35,551 nt of DNA from Owenweeksia sp. (GTDB lineage: Bacteria > Bacteroidota > Bacteroidia > Flavobacteriales > Schleiferiaceae): positions 1 to 35,551 of the forward strand of contig NZNV01000005.1 of assembly GCA_002695025.1 (NCBI GenBank), read 5' to 3'. Position 1 is the first letter of the stretch, and each line of letters begins with the position of its first letter. Below are positions 16,636 to 23,927 of this stretch, one piece after another. The notes beneath the pieces were generated by a model. That model was given only the letters and a program-made list of their open reading frames with translations. It made no database searches and had not been told where the DNA came from. A program made the position numbers and the translations under genes.

Positions 16636-17664
16636 ATGCTCAAAAGACTAGAGCGGAGGCTGAATATTGTCTCAACTAAAGGAATGAACCGGGACCAGTG
16701 GTTGGAAACCCGTAACGGATTGTCCGGTATTGGTGGTTCTGAAATCGGTACCCTCTTTGCCCTGAACCCCTGGAAATCCGCAGTGGAATTATTCTACCAT
16801 AAGGTAGGTTATATGACCCCTAAACCCCTGGAAAGTGAATCCGCTTTTCACGGCACAAACCTGGAAAACTATATACGCCATTTGTGGGAGCATTATACGG
16901 ACTCCGTAGAGGGTATGATGCAGTCTTTCAATACGAGCCAAAATACCTTGCGAAAGGCACGAACGGTAGACGGCATCCTGATCAATCCAAAGTACCCCTT
17001 TCTCTTCGCCAATGTGGACGGGATCATTACCAAGCACCCGGTTTACAACAATAAGCTGGGGGTGTTGGAGATCAAAACAATCTCGCACCGGGTATCTGAA
17101 ATGTGGGAACACGGTATTCCACCGGCCTACCTGTTCCAAATTCACTTGTACTGCCTGGTTACAGGATGCGAATATGCTGAACTAGCCAGCCTGAAAGATG
17201 GTCAGTTCTTTGAATGTATTCCCATCCCTATTTCACGGGACATCCAGGAAAACATAATTGAACGTGGTCAGGACTTCATGCGCAGGGTTACTTTGGGTGT
17301 GGAGGCTATGCAGAACATCCTGAATGAGGATGAATTGCTACAATACCTTTCTGAACTCGAACCGGATTATAAGGATGATCCTGACCTGCTCTACCAGTTC
17401 TATTCGGAAAAGCACAAACAGCGACTTTCCGAGAACATCATAGAAGAGCCAGACCCGGAACTCTACCTCCTTGCTAAAGAGCATAGCACACTTGGCACAC
17501 AGATCAAAGCGCTTGAGAAAGAACAGACGACCATTAAAGTAGCCTTGCAAAGGATCATGGAACGCCACGGTGCCCAGGTGGTCAATTTCGGAAAGGACCA
17601 GGAGGGCAACCCTAAAGGCCGGATCACTTGGAGAAAACAATTCAGAATAACGGTAACAGGCTGA
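16636..17664 (+). CDS. YqaJ-like viral recombinase/exonuclease
   Basis: 342 residues with the lambda-exonuclease (PD-(D/E)XK) fold of the YqaJ family. Visible motifs: W22 and R26 with GSEIG (34-38) near the N-terminus, the metal-binding Asp in ANVDGI (D128), E145-x-K147 in LEIKT, and the helix YLFQIHLYCLVTG (165-177) that closes the core. Residues about 240-310 are a helical, Glu/Lys-rich extension. It would resect double-stranded DNA 5' to 3' and hand the strand to the ERF protein upstream. A 35-base gap precedes the ATG, and the next gene starts one base after the stop. Confidence 0.85.
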   Translation: MLKRLERRLNIVSTKGMNRDQWLETRNGLSGIGGSEIGTLFALNPWKSAVELFYHKVGYMTPKPLESESAFHGTNLENYIRHLWEHYTDSVEGMMQSFNTSQNTLRKARTVDGILINPKYPFLFANVDGIITKHPVYNNKLGVLEIKTISHRVSEMWEHGIPPAYLFQIHLYCLVTGCEYAELASLKDGQFFECIPIPISRDIQENIIERGQDFMRRVTLGVEAMQNILNEDELLQYLSELEPDYKDDPDLLYQFYSEKHKQRLSENIIEEPDPELYLLAKEHSTLGTQIKALEKEQTTIKVALQRIMERHGAQVVNFGKDQEGNPKGRITWRKQFRITVTG

Positions 17665-17665
17665 T

Positions 17666-17956
17666 ATGGTACTGGTCATTGATACAGAGAACCCTCAAAG
17701 CCTGGAAGCCTTAAAGTCTATCATCGCACAAGTGGTTGACGAAAAGGTAACCCCGCTCCTGGAAGATATGAAAGTATCCTCCGGTGGTGAAAAATCCATA
17801 CTGGACACGGATGAAGTCCAGGCTGAGTTTAATCTGTCCAAAGCGACCCTTCACAATTATCATAAGCGGGGACTGAAATACTTCCCCGCTTCTCCTAACC
17901 GGTATTTCCGGGAAGACATCATGCAATTTTTCAGAAACAATTTAATCCAACACTAA
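17666..17956 (+). CDS. MerR/excisionase-type helix-turn-helix protein
   Basis: 96 residues. A helical N-terminal half (7-35) is followed by a winged-HTH of the MerR/excisionase kind (about 46-93): LDTDEVQAEFNLSKATLHNY reads as the helix-turn-helix and 'GLKYFPASPNRYFREDIMQFF' as the wing and last helix. Such proteins in Bacteroidota mobile elements act as excisionases or as small regulators. It sits in the early operon and far from the integrase, so I cannot say which. Start chosen at the ATG one base after the exonuclease stop. Confidence 0.7.
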   Translation: MVLVIDTENPQSLEALKSIIAQVVDEKVTPLLEDMKVSSGGEKSILDTDEVQAEFNLSKATLHNYHKRGLKYFPASPNRYFREDIMQFFRNNLIQH

Positions 17957-17957
17957 T

Positions 17958-18356
17958 ATGCAACTGATCCAGATTATCGAAGACGCGGTTCGTAAGAACT
18001 GCAACGTAGCACCCACCTACAGCAACGCCAAAAAGAAACTCACCAATGCTTTTTCTGAGGATGACCCTCAGCTTCCACGCATCATGTTTGTGGGGCTGTG
18101 CCACCAGCACGGTATCCGTTCCCAGGAAATACAGGACTATTTGTGCCTGACCAAATCACAGGTTGATAAGAAGATTGGTGAATTCCAAGGGTTCATAGAT
18201 GAGGGTCAGCCCCACTACGAAAACCGCCAGAAAGGGGCGCACTATGAAGCCGACAATACCGGTTACCGCTTCCTGGTACAGGCCAATATGTGTAACAGCT
18301 ATTTATCTTCCAGGGTTACCTCTTTTGTGGGCCTCCGGGAGATCACGGGAGCCTGA
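17958..18356 (+). CDS. Early protein with HTH-like region (possible DnaA-domain-IV-like)
   Basis: 132 residues. Residues 1-60 (IIEDAVRKNCNV, then LPRIMFVGLCHQHGI) and 60-85 (RSQEIQDYLCLTKSQVDKKI) have the helix pattern of the DnaA origin-binding domain or related phage replication helix-turn-helix proteins: a helix, a 'sxxeI' turn and a recognition helix. The similarity is weak and I would not call it DnaA. The rest is polar, ending in a short helix. It is packed between a small HTH protein and the replication protein, which supports a role at the phage origin. Confidence 0.55.
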   Translation: MQLIQIIEDAVRKNCNVAPTYSNAKKKLTNAFSEDDPQLPRIMFVGLCHQHGIRSQEIQDYLCLTKSQVDKKIGEFQGFIDEGQPHYENRQKGAHYEADNTGYRFLVQANMCNSYLSSRVTSFVGLREITGA

Positions 18357-18358
18357 TC

Positions 18359-18961
18359 ATGGTAACGGTCATTGATCATAGGGCCCGCAAGCTGTTGAAG
18401 CTGACTTTAAAGGAGTATGCGGTGGTCAACTATATCCACCAGCATTCTACAGGTGGCTTTGCTGATATAACCATTTCTGAGTTAAGTGAAGAACTCGGTC
18501 TTGAGCAAAGGCTATATCCACTGCTTATCCTCCTGGAAAAGAAAGGGTGTATTAACATCCTTGAAAGCAAGTCCAAGAAAACTATAAATGTCGTCAGCAC
18601 TGACCTCTGGTATGATGTGGTTATTCGGGGTCAGCTCAAGGAAGGTGGCAACGCCTTCCTGAATCAACTTACCGAAGATTGTGTGGTCTACCTGAACGTA
18701 AATGCGGGTCGCAGATTCGATTGGCGTTTATACGTGGATCATGTGGAAAGTGCGCTTAAAGTCCTCAAGAAACGCTATCCCAAAATCTCTGAAGAGCGCA
18801 TTTGCAAGAGTTTCCAGGCCGTTATAGAATATAAGATCAACACCTGGGGGAAAGATCCTACCATGCGGGAATACCTGACCCCGGTCACCCTCTTCAGGCC
18901 CACCAAATTTTTAGGCTACCTCGGAGAAGTCAAGGAATACCTTCAAAACCCCAGGAAATAA
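18359..18961 (+). CDS. Phage replication protein with winged-helix and conserved phage C-terminal domain
   Basis: 200 residues. Residues about 12-75 form a winged helix (LKEYAVVNYIHQHS, then TISELSEELGLEQRLYPLLI). Residues about 148-195 match the conserved phage C-terminus often found in replication-initiation proteins: VIEYKINTWGKDPTMREYL, then PVTLFRPTKFLGYL. It lies directly ahead of the primase-helicase (two-base gap), so it probably binds the phage origin and helps to recruit it. The domain pairing is clear; the biochemical role is inferred from family and position. Confidence 0.7.
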   Translation: MVTVIDHRARKLLKLTLKEYAVVNYIHQHSTGGFADITISELSEELGLEQRLYPLLILLEKKGCINILESKSKKTINVVSTDLWYDVVIRGQLKEGGNAFLNQLTEDCVVYLNVNAGRRFDWRLYVDHVESALKVLKKRYPKISEERICKSFQAVIEYKINTWGKDPTMREYLTPVTLFRPTKFLGYLGEVKEYLQNPRK

Positions 18962-18963
18962 AG

Positions 18964-20730
18964 ATGTACGTTGATTCAATAACCGACCTCGGAATTGACC
19001 TCAAAGGTAAACGGAGGGGTACCGTAAAGGTACTCTGTCCTAGATGCAGCCACCGCAGGAAAAAGAAAAGTGAACCCTGCCTGACCGTCAACCTACAGGA
19101 GGGTTGGTACAAGTGTCATAATGATGATTGTGACTTCAAGGGCACGGTGGCTAAGTCCCAGGATCAGGAACCCAGGTCTTACACCATCCCGGAGCATCGA
19201 CCTGGAAACCTATCGGAGCGCACCCTGGACTACCTGACACAGGAAAGGGCACTTTCCAAAGAGGCCATTGAATACTTTAAGATCACTGAATCATCCGAAT
19301 GGTTCCCCCAGGTGGAACGCAAACGAACCGCCATCAACTTTAATTATTTCCGGGAAGGTTCCCTGGTCAATATTAAGTTTCGGGATAGCCAGAAGAATTT
19401 CAAGATGGCTCCTGGTGCAGAACTCATCCTATACGGTCTGGACAACATCAGCGGTAAGGAATGGGCGGTGATCACAGAAGGAGAATTTGATGCGCTGGCC
19501 TATTACACTGCCGGCATTTATAATGCTTGCAGTGTACCTAATGGTAGCCCAGGTATAAAAGAGGACGGTTCCCCTGCTAAAATGAACCTGGAGTTCCTGG
19601 AAAACTGCTACGATACCCTCAAGCCGATTTCAAAGATTTATTTGTCTTTTGACCAGGATGCGGCAGGTCAGGCTTTATTAGAAGAAATGTCAAGGCGGTT
19701 GGGCCGCCACCGTATTTTCATTATTGATCTTCCCGATGGTTGTAAAGATGCTAACGATGTTCTGATCAGCTATGAACCTGCCGTCCTAAAAGAGTGCTTT
19801 AACAATGCCCGTCCCTATCCGGTAGAAGGTATAGAGCGCGCCCATGATCTAAGAGAGGGTGTACGCCAGTTATATGAGCATGGCTTTCCAAGAGGTAGTA
19901 AACTGGACAATTATCCCGACCTGAATGAACTGATTAGCTGGTTGCAGGGAGAATTCAATCTCGTTACCGGGTTTCCGGGTCACGGAAAATCAAACTGGCT
20001 GGACAACATCTGCATTGACATTGCCAAAGAGCACGGATGGAAATTCGGGATTTTCTCAGCTGAAAAGCCGGGTGAGTACCATACCCTTGAACTAATCCAA
20101 AAGCTATTTGGTAGATCTGCCCGGAAACTGTCAGAGAGTGAATTTGAGAAAGCCTTTGACTTCATTCACGAGCATTTTATCTGGATCAAAATTGATGAGG
20201 TGGATATTACGCTCAGTGGGCTTATTGCTAAAGCGGAAGAGTTGGTCATGCGCTATGGCATTAATGGGTTCATCCTGGATAATTGGGCTTACGTAGAGCA
20301 TAAGGTTCCACAGGGCAAGACAATGGAAGCTTATATAGGCGATTGTATGACCCTCATAAGACGGTTCTGTAAGCACTTCAACTGCTCTTTGTTCCTAGTG
20401 GCCCACCCCCGAAAACCGGAAGCACCAGTGACCAGCAAATGGCATATCGGGGATGGTTACATCGTTTCCGGGTCTGCGCATTTCTTTAACAAAGTGGATA
20501 ATGGTTTTACGGTTTTCCGTGACTTTGAGAAGGGTATAACCATTGTCCGGGTCTGGAAGGTCAGATGGTGGTTTTTGGGGAAATGCGGCTTCGCAGAATT
20601 TTCCTATGACCCGCAGTCGTTCCGGTACGAAGAGTTCCTGGCCCCTACCAAAGACTTAACCTACGAAGAGAAACTGTCTCAAAAGAGAGGCGGCTTTTCG
20701 GGACAACCCATAACCGGTGACGACCTATGA
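18964..20730 (+). CDS. T7 gp4-like primase-helicase
   Basis: 588 residues. An N-terminal zinc finger (C25, C28, C51, C56) is followed by a TOPRIM primase core with the acidic motif in AVITEGEFDALAYY (about 167-181) and the metal-binding SFDQDAAG (about 228-235). A RecA/DnaB-type helicase domain has Walker A GFPGHGKSNW (about 335-345), Walker B-like GFILDNW (about 434-440) and LVAHPRKP (about 475). This is the Twinkle/T7 gp4 layout, which unwinds the duplex and primes the lagging strand. I see no DNA polymerase in the window, so it may use the host enzyme or one encoded further left. The stop overlaps the next ATG (ATGA). Confidence 0.9.
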   Translation: MYVDSITDLGIDLKGKRRGTVKVLCPRCSHRRKKKSEPCLTVNLQEGWYKCHNDDCDFKGTVAKSQDQEPRSYTIPEHRPGNLSERTLDYLTQERALSKEAIEYFKITESSEWFPQVERKRTAINFNYFREGSLVNIKFRDSQKNFKMAPGAELILYGLDNISGKEWAVITEGEFDALAYYTAGIYNACSVPNGSPGIKEDGSPAKMNLEFLENCYDTLKPISKIYLSFDQDAAGQALLEEMSRRLGRHRIFIIDLPDGCKDANDVLISYEPAVLKECFNNARPYPVEGIERAHDLREGVRQLYEHGFPRGSKLDNYPDLNELISWLQGEFNLVTGFPGHGKSNWLDNICIDIAKEHGWKFGIFSAEKPGEYHTLELIQKLFGRSARKLSESEFEKAFDFIHEHFIWIKIDEVDITLSGLIAKAEELVMRYGINGFILDNWAYVEHKVPQGKTMEAYIGDCMTLIRRFCKHFNCSLFLVAHPRKPEAPVTSKWHIGDGYIVSGSAHFFNKVDNGFTVFRDFEKGITIVRVWKVRWWFLGKCGFAEFSYDPQSFRYEEFLAPTKDLTYEEKLSQKRGGFSGQPITGDDL

Positions 20731-21053
20731 ATTGGAAGAAAGTTGAAAAGAAGGTCGATCCCCTGATCAGCCATATTCCCCCGACAGATATTCATAAAAC
20801 ACACGTTTTCTGGCGAAACTCCAAGGGCACAATCCAATGGCGAACCGACCCGGAAAAGTTAAATGTATCACCCATGACTAAGGATGAGTTCTTATCCCTT
20901 ACTCCAGGCACCAAAGGCGTACTGCTGAGGCTTCCTGATATGGGTAATCTATACAAAGAGCTAAAGTTGACCGCTGAGGTGGATTATGCCTCCCTCAAGT
21001 CATTTTTCAGGCTCCAACTGCTATACACGAGTACTAAATTCAAAATCAAATAA
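20727..21053 (+). CDS. Early protein, unknown
   Basis: 108 residues, overlapping the primase-helicase stop by four bases and the next start by one, so it is translationally coupled on both sides. It is Lys-rich at both ends, with a mixed middle (PGTKGVLLRLPDMGNLYKEL), and has no Cys, membrane segment or known motif. Packing in the replication operon argues that it is a real gene with a replication-related job, but nothing in the residues identifies it. Confidence 0.6.
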   Translation: MNWKKVEKKVDPLISHIPPTDIHKTHVFWRNSKGTIQWRTDPEKLNVSPMTKDEFLSLTPGTKGVLLRLPDMGNLYKELKLTAEVDYASLKSFFRLQLLYTSTKFKIK

Positions 21054-21406
21054 TGCAAGTAAAATTAACAGGACACATCAAACGCATCGCTGAAACTCAA
21101 CATTTCGGTGAAAACTTCTGCAAGCGAAGTGTGATCATTGAAACCCAGGAAAAGTACCCCCAGGTATTGGAAATTGAACTACACCAGGACCGCGTGGACC
21201 TCATCGACCCTTATACGGAAGGTGAAAAGGCTACTTTCCATATTAACGTCAGGGGAAGAGAATGGACCAGCCCTAAATCGGAAGTACGGTATTTCATTAC
21301 CCTCATAGCCTGGAAAATTGAAAAGACTGACACCAGCTCTAACGGTCAATCAGAACCTACCTTCCAGGGCCAAAAAGACGAAGATGAAGATGATCTGCCG
21401 TTTTAA
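21053..21406 (+). CDS. DUF3127-type OB-fold protein with SSB-like C-terminal tip
   Basis: 117 residues. Residues 1-92 match the DUF3127 pattern of Bacteroidota (LTGHIKRIAET, then FCKRSVIIETQEKYPQVL, 'YTEGEKATFHINVRGREW', 'ITLIAWKIEK'), a small OB-like domain that resembles single-stranded DNA-binding proteins. A flexible linker follows, and the last ten residues are acidic and end in DDLPF, the same kind of tip by which bacterial SSBs bind partner proteins. It sits just after the replication genes. I infer that it is the phage SSB; the fold is from family knowledge, the tip is seen directly. Confidence 0.75.
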   Translation: MQVKLTGHIKRIAETQHFGENFCKRSVIIETQEKYPQVLEIELHQDRVDLIDPYTEGEKATFHINVRGREWTSPKSEVRYFITLIAWKIEKTDTSSNGQSEPTFQGQKDEDEDDLPF

Positions 21407-21414
21407 TCCACACC

Positions 21415-21546
21415 ATGACGGTAACTGGATACGATATACCACCGGACCCAAAAGAACGGGAATGCCTGTATTGCCAGGAACCTAGTTATGGTTCCTTTTG
21501 CAGCGCAGGTTGTGAAAAGGCATACCGGATTGATCTGGAGTTATAA
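21415..21546 (+). CDS. 43-residue four-cysteine zinc-knuckle protein
   Basis: A short gene starting at the ATG at 21415, eight bases after the SSB-like gene, and ending at the TAA at 21544-21546. Cysteines C17, C20, C29 and C33 form a CxxC...CxxxC pattern (ECLYCQE, then FCSAGCEKAY) typical of a small treble-clef/zinc-knuckle protein. It is the last gene before the operon terminator, whose stem overlaps its stop codon. No further homology is evident. The regular Cys spacing and packing make it credible despite its size. Confidence 0.6.
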   Translation: MTVTGYDIPPDPKERECLYCQEPSYGSFCSAGCEKAYRIDLEL

Positions 21547-21570
21547 TGGGGGCGATTGCCCCCATTTTTT
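21545..21570 (+). terminator. Rho-independent terminator of the early operon
   Basis: Nine-base stem AATGGGGGC (21545-21553) and GCCCCCATT (21558-21566) with a GATT loop, followed directly by a T run to 21570. It ends the rightward early operon. The integrase stop lies in the T run, so the two operons converge here. Confidence 0.85.
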
Positions 21571-23092
21571 ATGCTGCTCCTTTTTCATCCTGAATATCCC
21601 TAATCACTTTTAACATGCTTGGCTTTTCTGCATCCCCGGCCAGGTTTCCCTCAGACAGCCAATCAACGTACTTACGTACTTTATTTCGGAACACACTAGG
21701 CACGAACCTACGGTACTTCTCATAGGACTTGGAATTTTTGGAATGCCCGGACATACGCTTTATATCGGCATCATCCATACCCATAATCTGCATATAAGTA
21801 ATGCTGGTCCTTCGCATGGTGTGGGTGGACACCATTTCATACAAGGGCCGTTCTTCTATGATCAGATCACGGGTTTTAGGGTCCCGGTATTCGTGTTTAT
21901 AGATTTCGTGCATACAATCGAATTCTTTGAAGAAAGACTTCAATGTTGGGGACATATTGGATACAAAACTTCTTCGGCTGGTCGTATTCCTTCCCAAAGG
22001 ATGAAAAGCATCACCGTATTTTTTAAGGTTACGTTTAAGCAAATCAGCTACAACGGGATACAAGTATGAATTAACACGGACATTTGTTTTCCGTGTGAGC
22101 TTTTGAAATTCCACCTCTCCATTAACTTCATTTAAGTGCTGTTCAGTAGATTCGTATATATCCGAACCTCTACTGGTGGTGGATAAAGCAAACAGGACAT
22201 AATTATAGGCCCGTTCATGTGGTTTGGATAGTTTATATGGGTCAATCTCATCACTAGCGAATAGTATCTCCATCATTTCCACCGGTAACACAATAGTATC
22301 CGCATCCTCTTCCGGTAACGACAATTTAATCTTGGGTTGGATGAAAGCATATTCGTCAAACCGATTCGTCAAACCAGCCTTAACCTTATGTATAATAGCT
22401 GATATTGAATTAACCCCAAGTTTCTTATTCCCCGGATCAAGTCTTCGCTTTAAATCGCGATCAGCCAGGTAATCGTAGAAACCCTCGAACAGATCATTAT
22501 AAGAATCCCTGATCTGAATGCGCTTATAAGAATCCCTTGTTCTGGACAAGTCAAAATTACTTAATGGCTGATCCAGCTCCATTTCCTCCAGGTACTCCAA
22601 AAAATTCTGAATCTTGAGAGTGTAGGAACGAACAGTGTCTTCCGCAAAGGGTAACCTCTTTCTAGTTTTGATGGTGCCGTTGCCTATTTGCTCCAGGTAT
22701 TCTTTAAGCACCTTACTAAGCAATATCGCATCAAAACTTTCAACAGTATCCCCATTATCTGTGCTACTCAAAGACTGTGGTTTCCTTTTACCTTTATTCT
22801 TAAACTGGCCGGTGATTGCCCTTAACTTTTCGAGGCTACTTACATCCTTTCCTTCAAGAGCCTTTTCTATGCGGTTTTTCAATAACCTGCATTTTGCCGC
22901 CACCTGTCTGGCTTCAACCAACTTACTTTCGGTACAAGTACCTTTGTCAAATTTGGCGCCTGCTGGTAGTTTTAGTCCGGTGCTTATACGGTCTTTAACA
23001 TCCTTCTTACCAGTATGCACCGTAATTATGATAATTCCATTACCTCTCACGGCATACTTTATATCCAAATCGGCATTAACATTGTTATCCAT
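21569..23092 (-). CDS. int: Tyrosine recombinase (prophage integrase)
   Basis: 507 residues from the ATG at 23092 (MDNNVNADLDIKYAV). Going further upstream to 23203 gives a Cys/Ser-rich stretch unlike an integrase N-terminus, so I rejected that start. Residues up to about 175 include a helical arm-binding/linker region, about 125-240 the core-binding domain (ILLSKVLKEYLEQIG, TVRSYTLKIQNFLEYLEEM), and the C-terminal half the catalytic domain: R308 in TTSRGSDI, HTMRR, then GHSKNSKSYEKY with the nucleophile probably Y460. It is read convergently to the early operon. Inserts or excises the phage by site-specific recombination; the likely attachment region is to its right. Confidence 0.9.
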   Translation of the reverse strand: MDNNVNADLDIKYAVRGNGIIIITVHTGKKDVKDRISTGLKLPAGAKFDKGTCTESKLVEARQVAAKCRLLKNRIEKALEGKDVSSLEKLRAITGQFKNKGKRKPQSLSSTDNGDTVESFDAILLSKVLKEYLEQIGNGTIKTRKRLPFAEDTVRSYTLKIQNFLEYLEEMELDQPLSNFDLSRTRDSYKRIQIRDSYNDLFEGFYDYLADRDLKRRLDPGNKKLGVNSISAIIHKVKAGLTNRFDEYAFIQPKIKLSLPEEDADTIVLPVEMMEILFASDEIDPYKLSKPHERAYNYVLFALSTTSRGSDIYESTEQHLNEVNGEVEFQKLTRKTNVRVNSYLYPVVADLLKRNLKKYGDAFHPLGRNTTSRRSFVSNMSPTLKSFFKEFDCMHEIYKHEYRDPKTRDLIIEERPLYEMVSTHTMRRTSITYMQIMGMDDADIKRMSGHSKNSKSYEKYRRFVPSVFRNKVRKYVDWLSEGNLAGDAEKPSMLKVIRDIQDEKGAA

Positions 23093-23222
23093 ACTTTTGA
23101 ATTTATGTTGCTTGGAACAATGGCGAAAAGTACTTCCCCGTTTAGAGGTGATTGCAAAAAAACAGGGGTATCGAAAATGAGTGGGGGACACACCGGGGGA
23201 CACACCGGCCAGTTTTGGTCGA

Positions 23223-23249
23223 TTCCCGAAAAGGTCAAACCTTCGGGAA
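23223..23249. repeat. Inverted repeat (hairpin) beside the terminator
   Basis: TTCCCGAA (23223-23230) and TTCGGGAA (23242-23249) pair perfectly. The interior GGT/ACC adds three pairs after a two-base bulge. No T run follows on either strand, so it is more likely a protein-binding site or a structural partner of the adjacent terminator than a terminator itself. Confidence 0.45.
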
Positions 23250-23256
23250 CCCGCAT

Positions 23257-23283
23257 AAAAAAAGCCCCACCGAAGTGGGGCTT
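23257..23283 (-). terminator. Rho-independent terminator of the HEPN/zinc-ribbon operon
   Basis: Nine-base stem AAGCCCCAC/GTGGGGCTT (23262-23270 and 23275-23283) with a CGAA loop (TTCG on the transcript). On the minus strand it runs into seven T. It lies about 250 bases after the stop of the zinc-ribbon gene and ends that leftward transcript before the integrase. Confidence 0.8.
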
Positions 23284-23373
23284 GATTAACCTAAAAGGTC
23301 AAGTCATGAAACCTCCCCACTGTCTAAAATAATCTAAAGTTATCTAAAGGCGCTTATTTTCAGTACTTATCGT

Positions 23374-23389
23374 AATTGGTTATCCTCTG
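23374..23389. repeat. Direct repeat, left copy (flanks the HEPN module)
   Basis: AATTGGTTATCCTCTG. A copy lacking one T stands at 25510-25524, on the other side of the two-gene HEPN module. The sequence to its right makes an inverted repeat, CCTC TGC GAGG, like a tyrosine-recombinase core site. Confidence 0.5.
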
Positions 23390-23530
23390 CGAGGTTTAAC
23401 AATATTTAATCAAATATAAAGTATCATGGCAATCCCGGACACATTTACCCCCTATTGTGTCCGGCTATGTCCGGCAACGGAATATCGAATGTCCAAATAA
23501 GGTTTTACTAAATAATAGGGGGATTGGATT

Positions 23531-23917
23531 TCAAATAAAGATGTCGATGTCCTTTCCTGATCCGTCACAGTTAGGGTTTATGCACTCAACTTCACCCTGT
23601 AAATCACCAGCCTGAGATTCCAGAAACTTCGTCCCGCACTTCCGACACTTACAGTTCCAGGGAAATTCATTATCACTATACCCCAGATAATTACCAAATA
23701 TAGTATAGGCCTTTTCATAAGTGATCAGTAATTCCCTCGCCTCTTGGTCATTAAGAGAGCCCTTTCTTTTACCATGTATCTTAGCCACTAGGTTACTTTG
23801 GTCCGTAGGGCGATCTGTCAAGCCACTCATCCGAACTATGGCTAATGTTTTGATGAATTCTAATGAACTGAGGCTTTTAATACGCTCTATAATTCCGTTG
23901 GTCTTTGCCACAATCAA
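23531..23917 (-). CDS. Zinc-ribbon protein, partner of the HEPN protein
   Basis: 128 residues read from a TTG at 23917; a GTG two codons later and the ATG at residue 30 are alternatives, so the N-terminus is unsure. Residues 1-85 are helical and basic. Residues about 88-120 form a zinc ribbon with four Cys in the pattern CRKC...CINPNC, between a WNCK stretch and an acidic end. It starts 10 bases after the stop of the HEPN gene, so the two are one operon, and it is followed by the terminator. Low G+C like its neighbour. It might be an antitoxin, an RNA- or DNA-sensing subunit or a substrate adaptor; I cannot decide. Confidence 0.6.
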   Translation of the reverse strand: MIVAKTNGIIERIKSLSSLEFIKTLAIVRMSGLTDRPTDQSNLVAKIHGKRKGSLNDQEARELLITYEKAYTIFGNYLGYSDNEFPWNCKCRKCGTKFLESQAGDLQGEVECINPNCDGSGKDIDIFI

Positions 23918-23927
23918 TAAGTTTATT

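Larger units (their letters stand above)
23183..23464. repeat. Iterated GGACACA heptamers, candidate integrase arm-type sites
   Basis: A perfect tandem repeat of GGGGGACACACC lies at 23183-23194 and 23195-23206. The heptamer GGACACA recurs at 23186-23192, 23198-23204 and 23437-23443, and inverted at 23456-23462 (within CCGGACACA, 12 bases, TGTGTCCGG). Iterated short words beside an integrase 5' end suit arm-type binding sites of tyrosine recombinases. Confidence 0.5.
23093..23530. other. Integrase-proximal intergenic region with candidate attachment sites
   Basis: 438 bases without a gene that I can support. It holds the integrase leader, a tandem 12-base repeat, four GGACACA-type heptamers, two hairpins (one a leftward terminator), a candidate core with inverted arms CCTC-TGC-GAGG (23384-23394) and one copy of the AATTGGTTATCCTCTG direct repeat. 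No tRNA gene was recognised that could serve as attB. Confidence 0.5.

Noticed and set aside
22635-23180. A 181-residue hydrophobic frame on the plus strand
   Set aside because: It is antisense to the integrase. Its hydrophobic look comes from complementing Lys/Glu codons.
23093-23203. N-terminal extension of the integrase to a start at 23203
   Set aside because: The added 37 residues are Cys/Ser/Arg-rich and unlike integrase N-termini, and they run over the tandem repeat. The ATG at 23092 begins a sensible protein.
23210-23330. Possible tRNA at the integration site
   Set aside because: The hairpins there do not form a cloverleaf; there is no T-loop GGTTCRA with a matching acceptor stem. 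They read better as a terminator and an inverted repeat.
23015-23332. A 105-residue plus-strand frame across the integrase leader
   Set aside because: It covers a tandem repeat and a strong terminator hairpin; coding there is unlikely.
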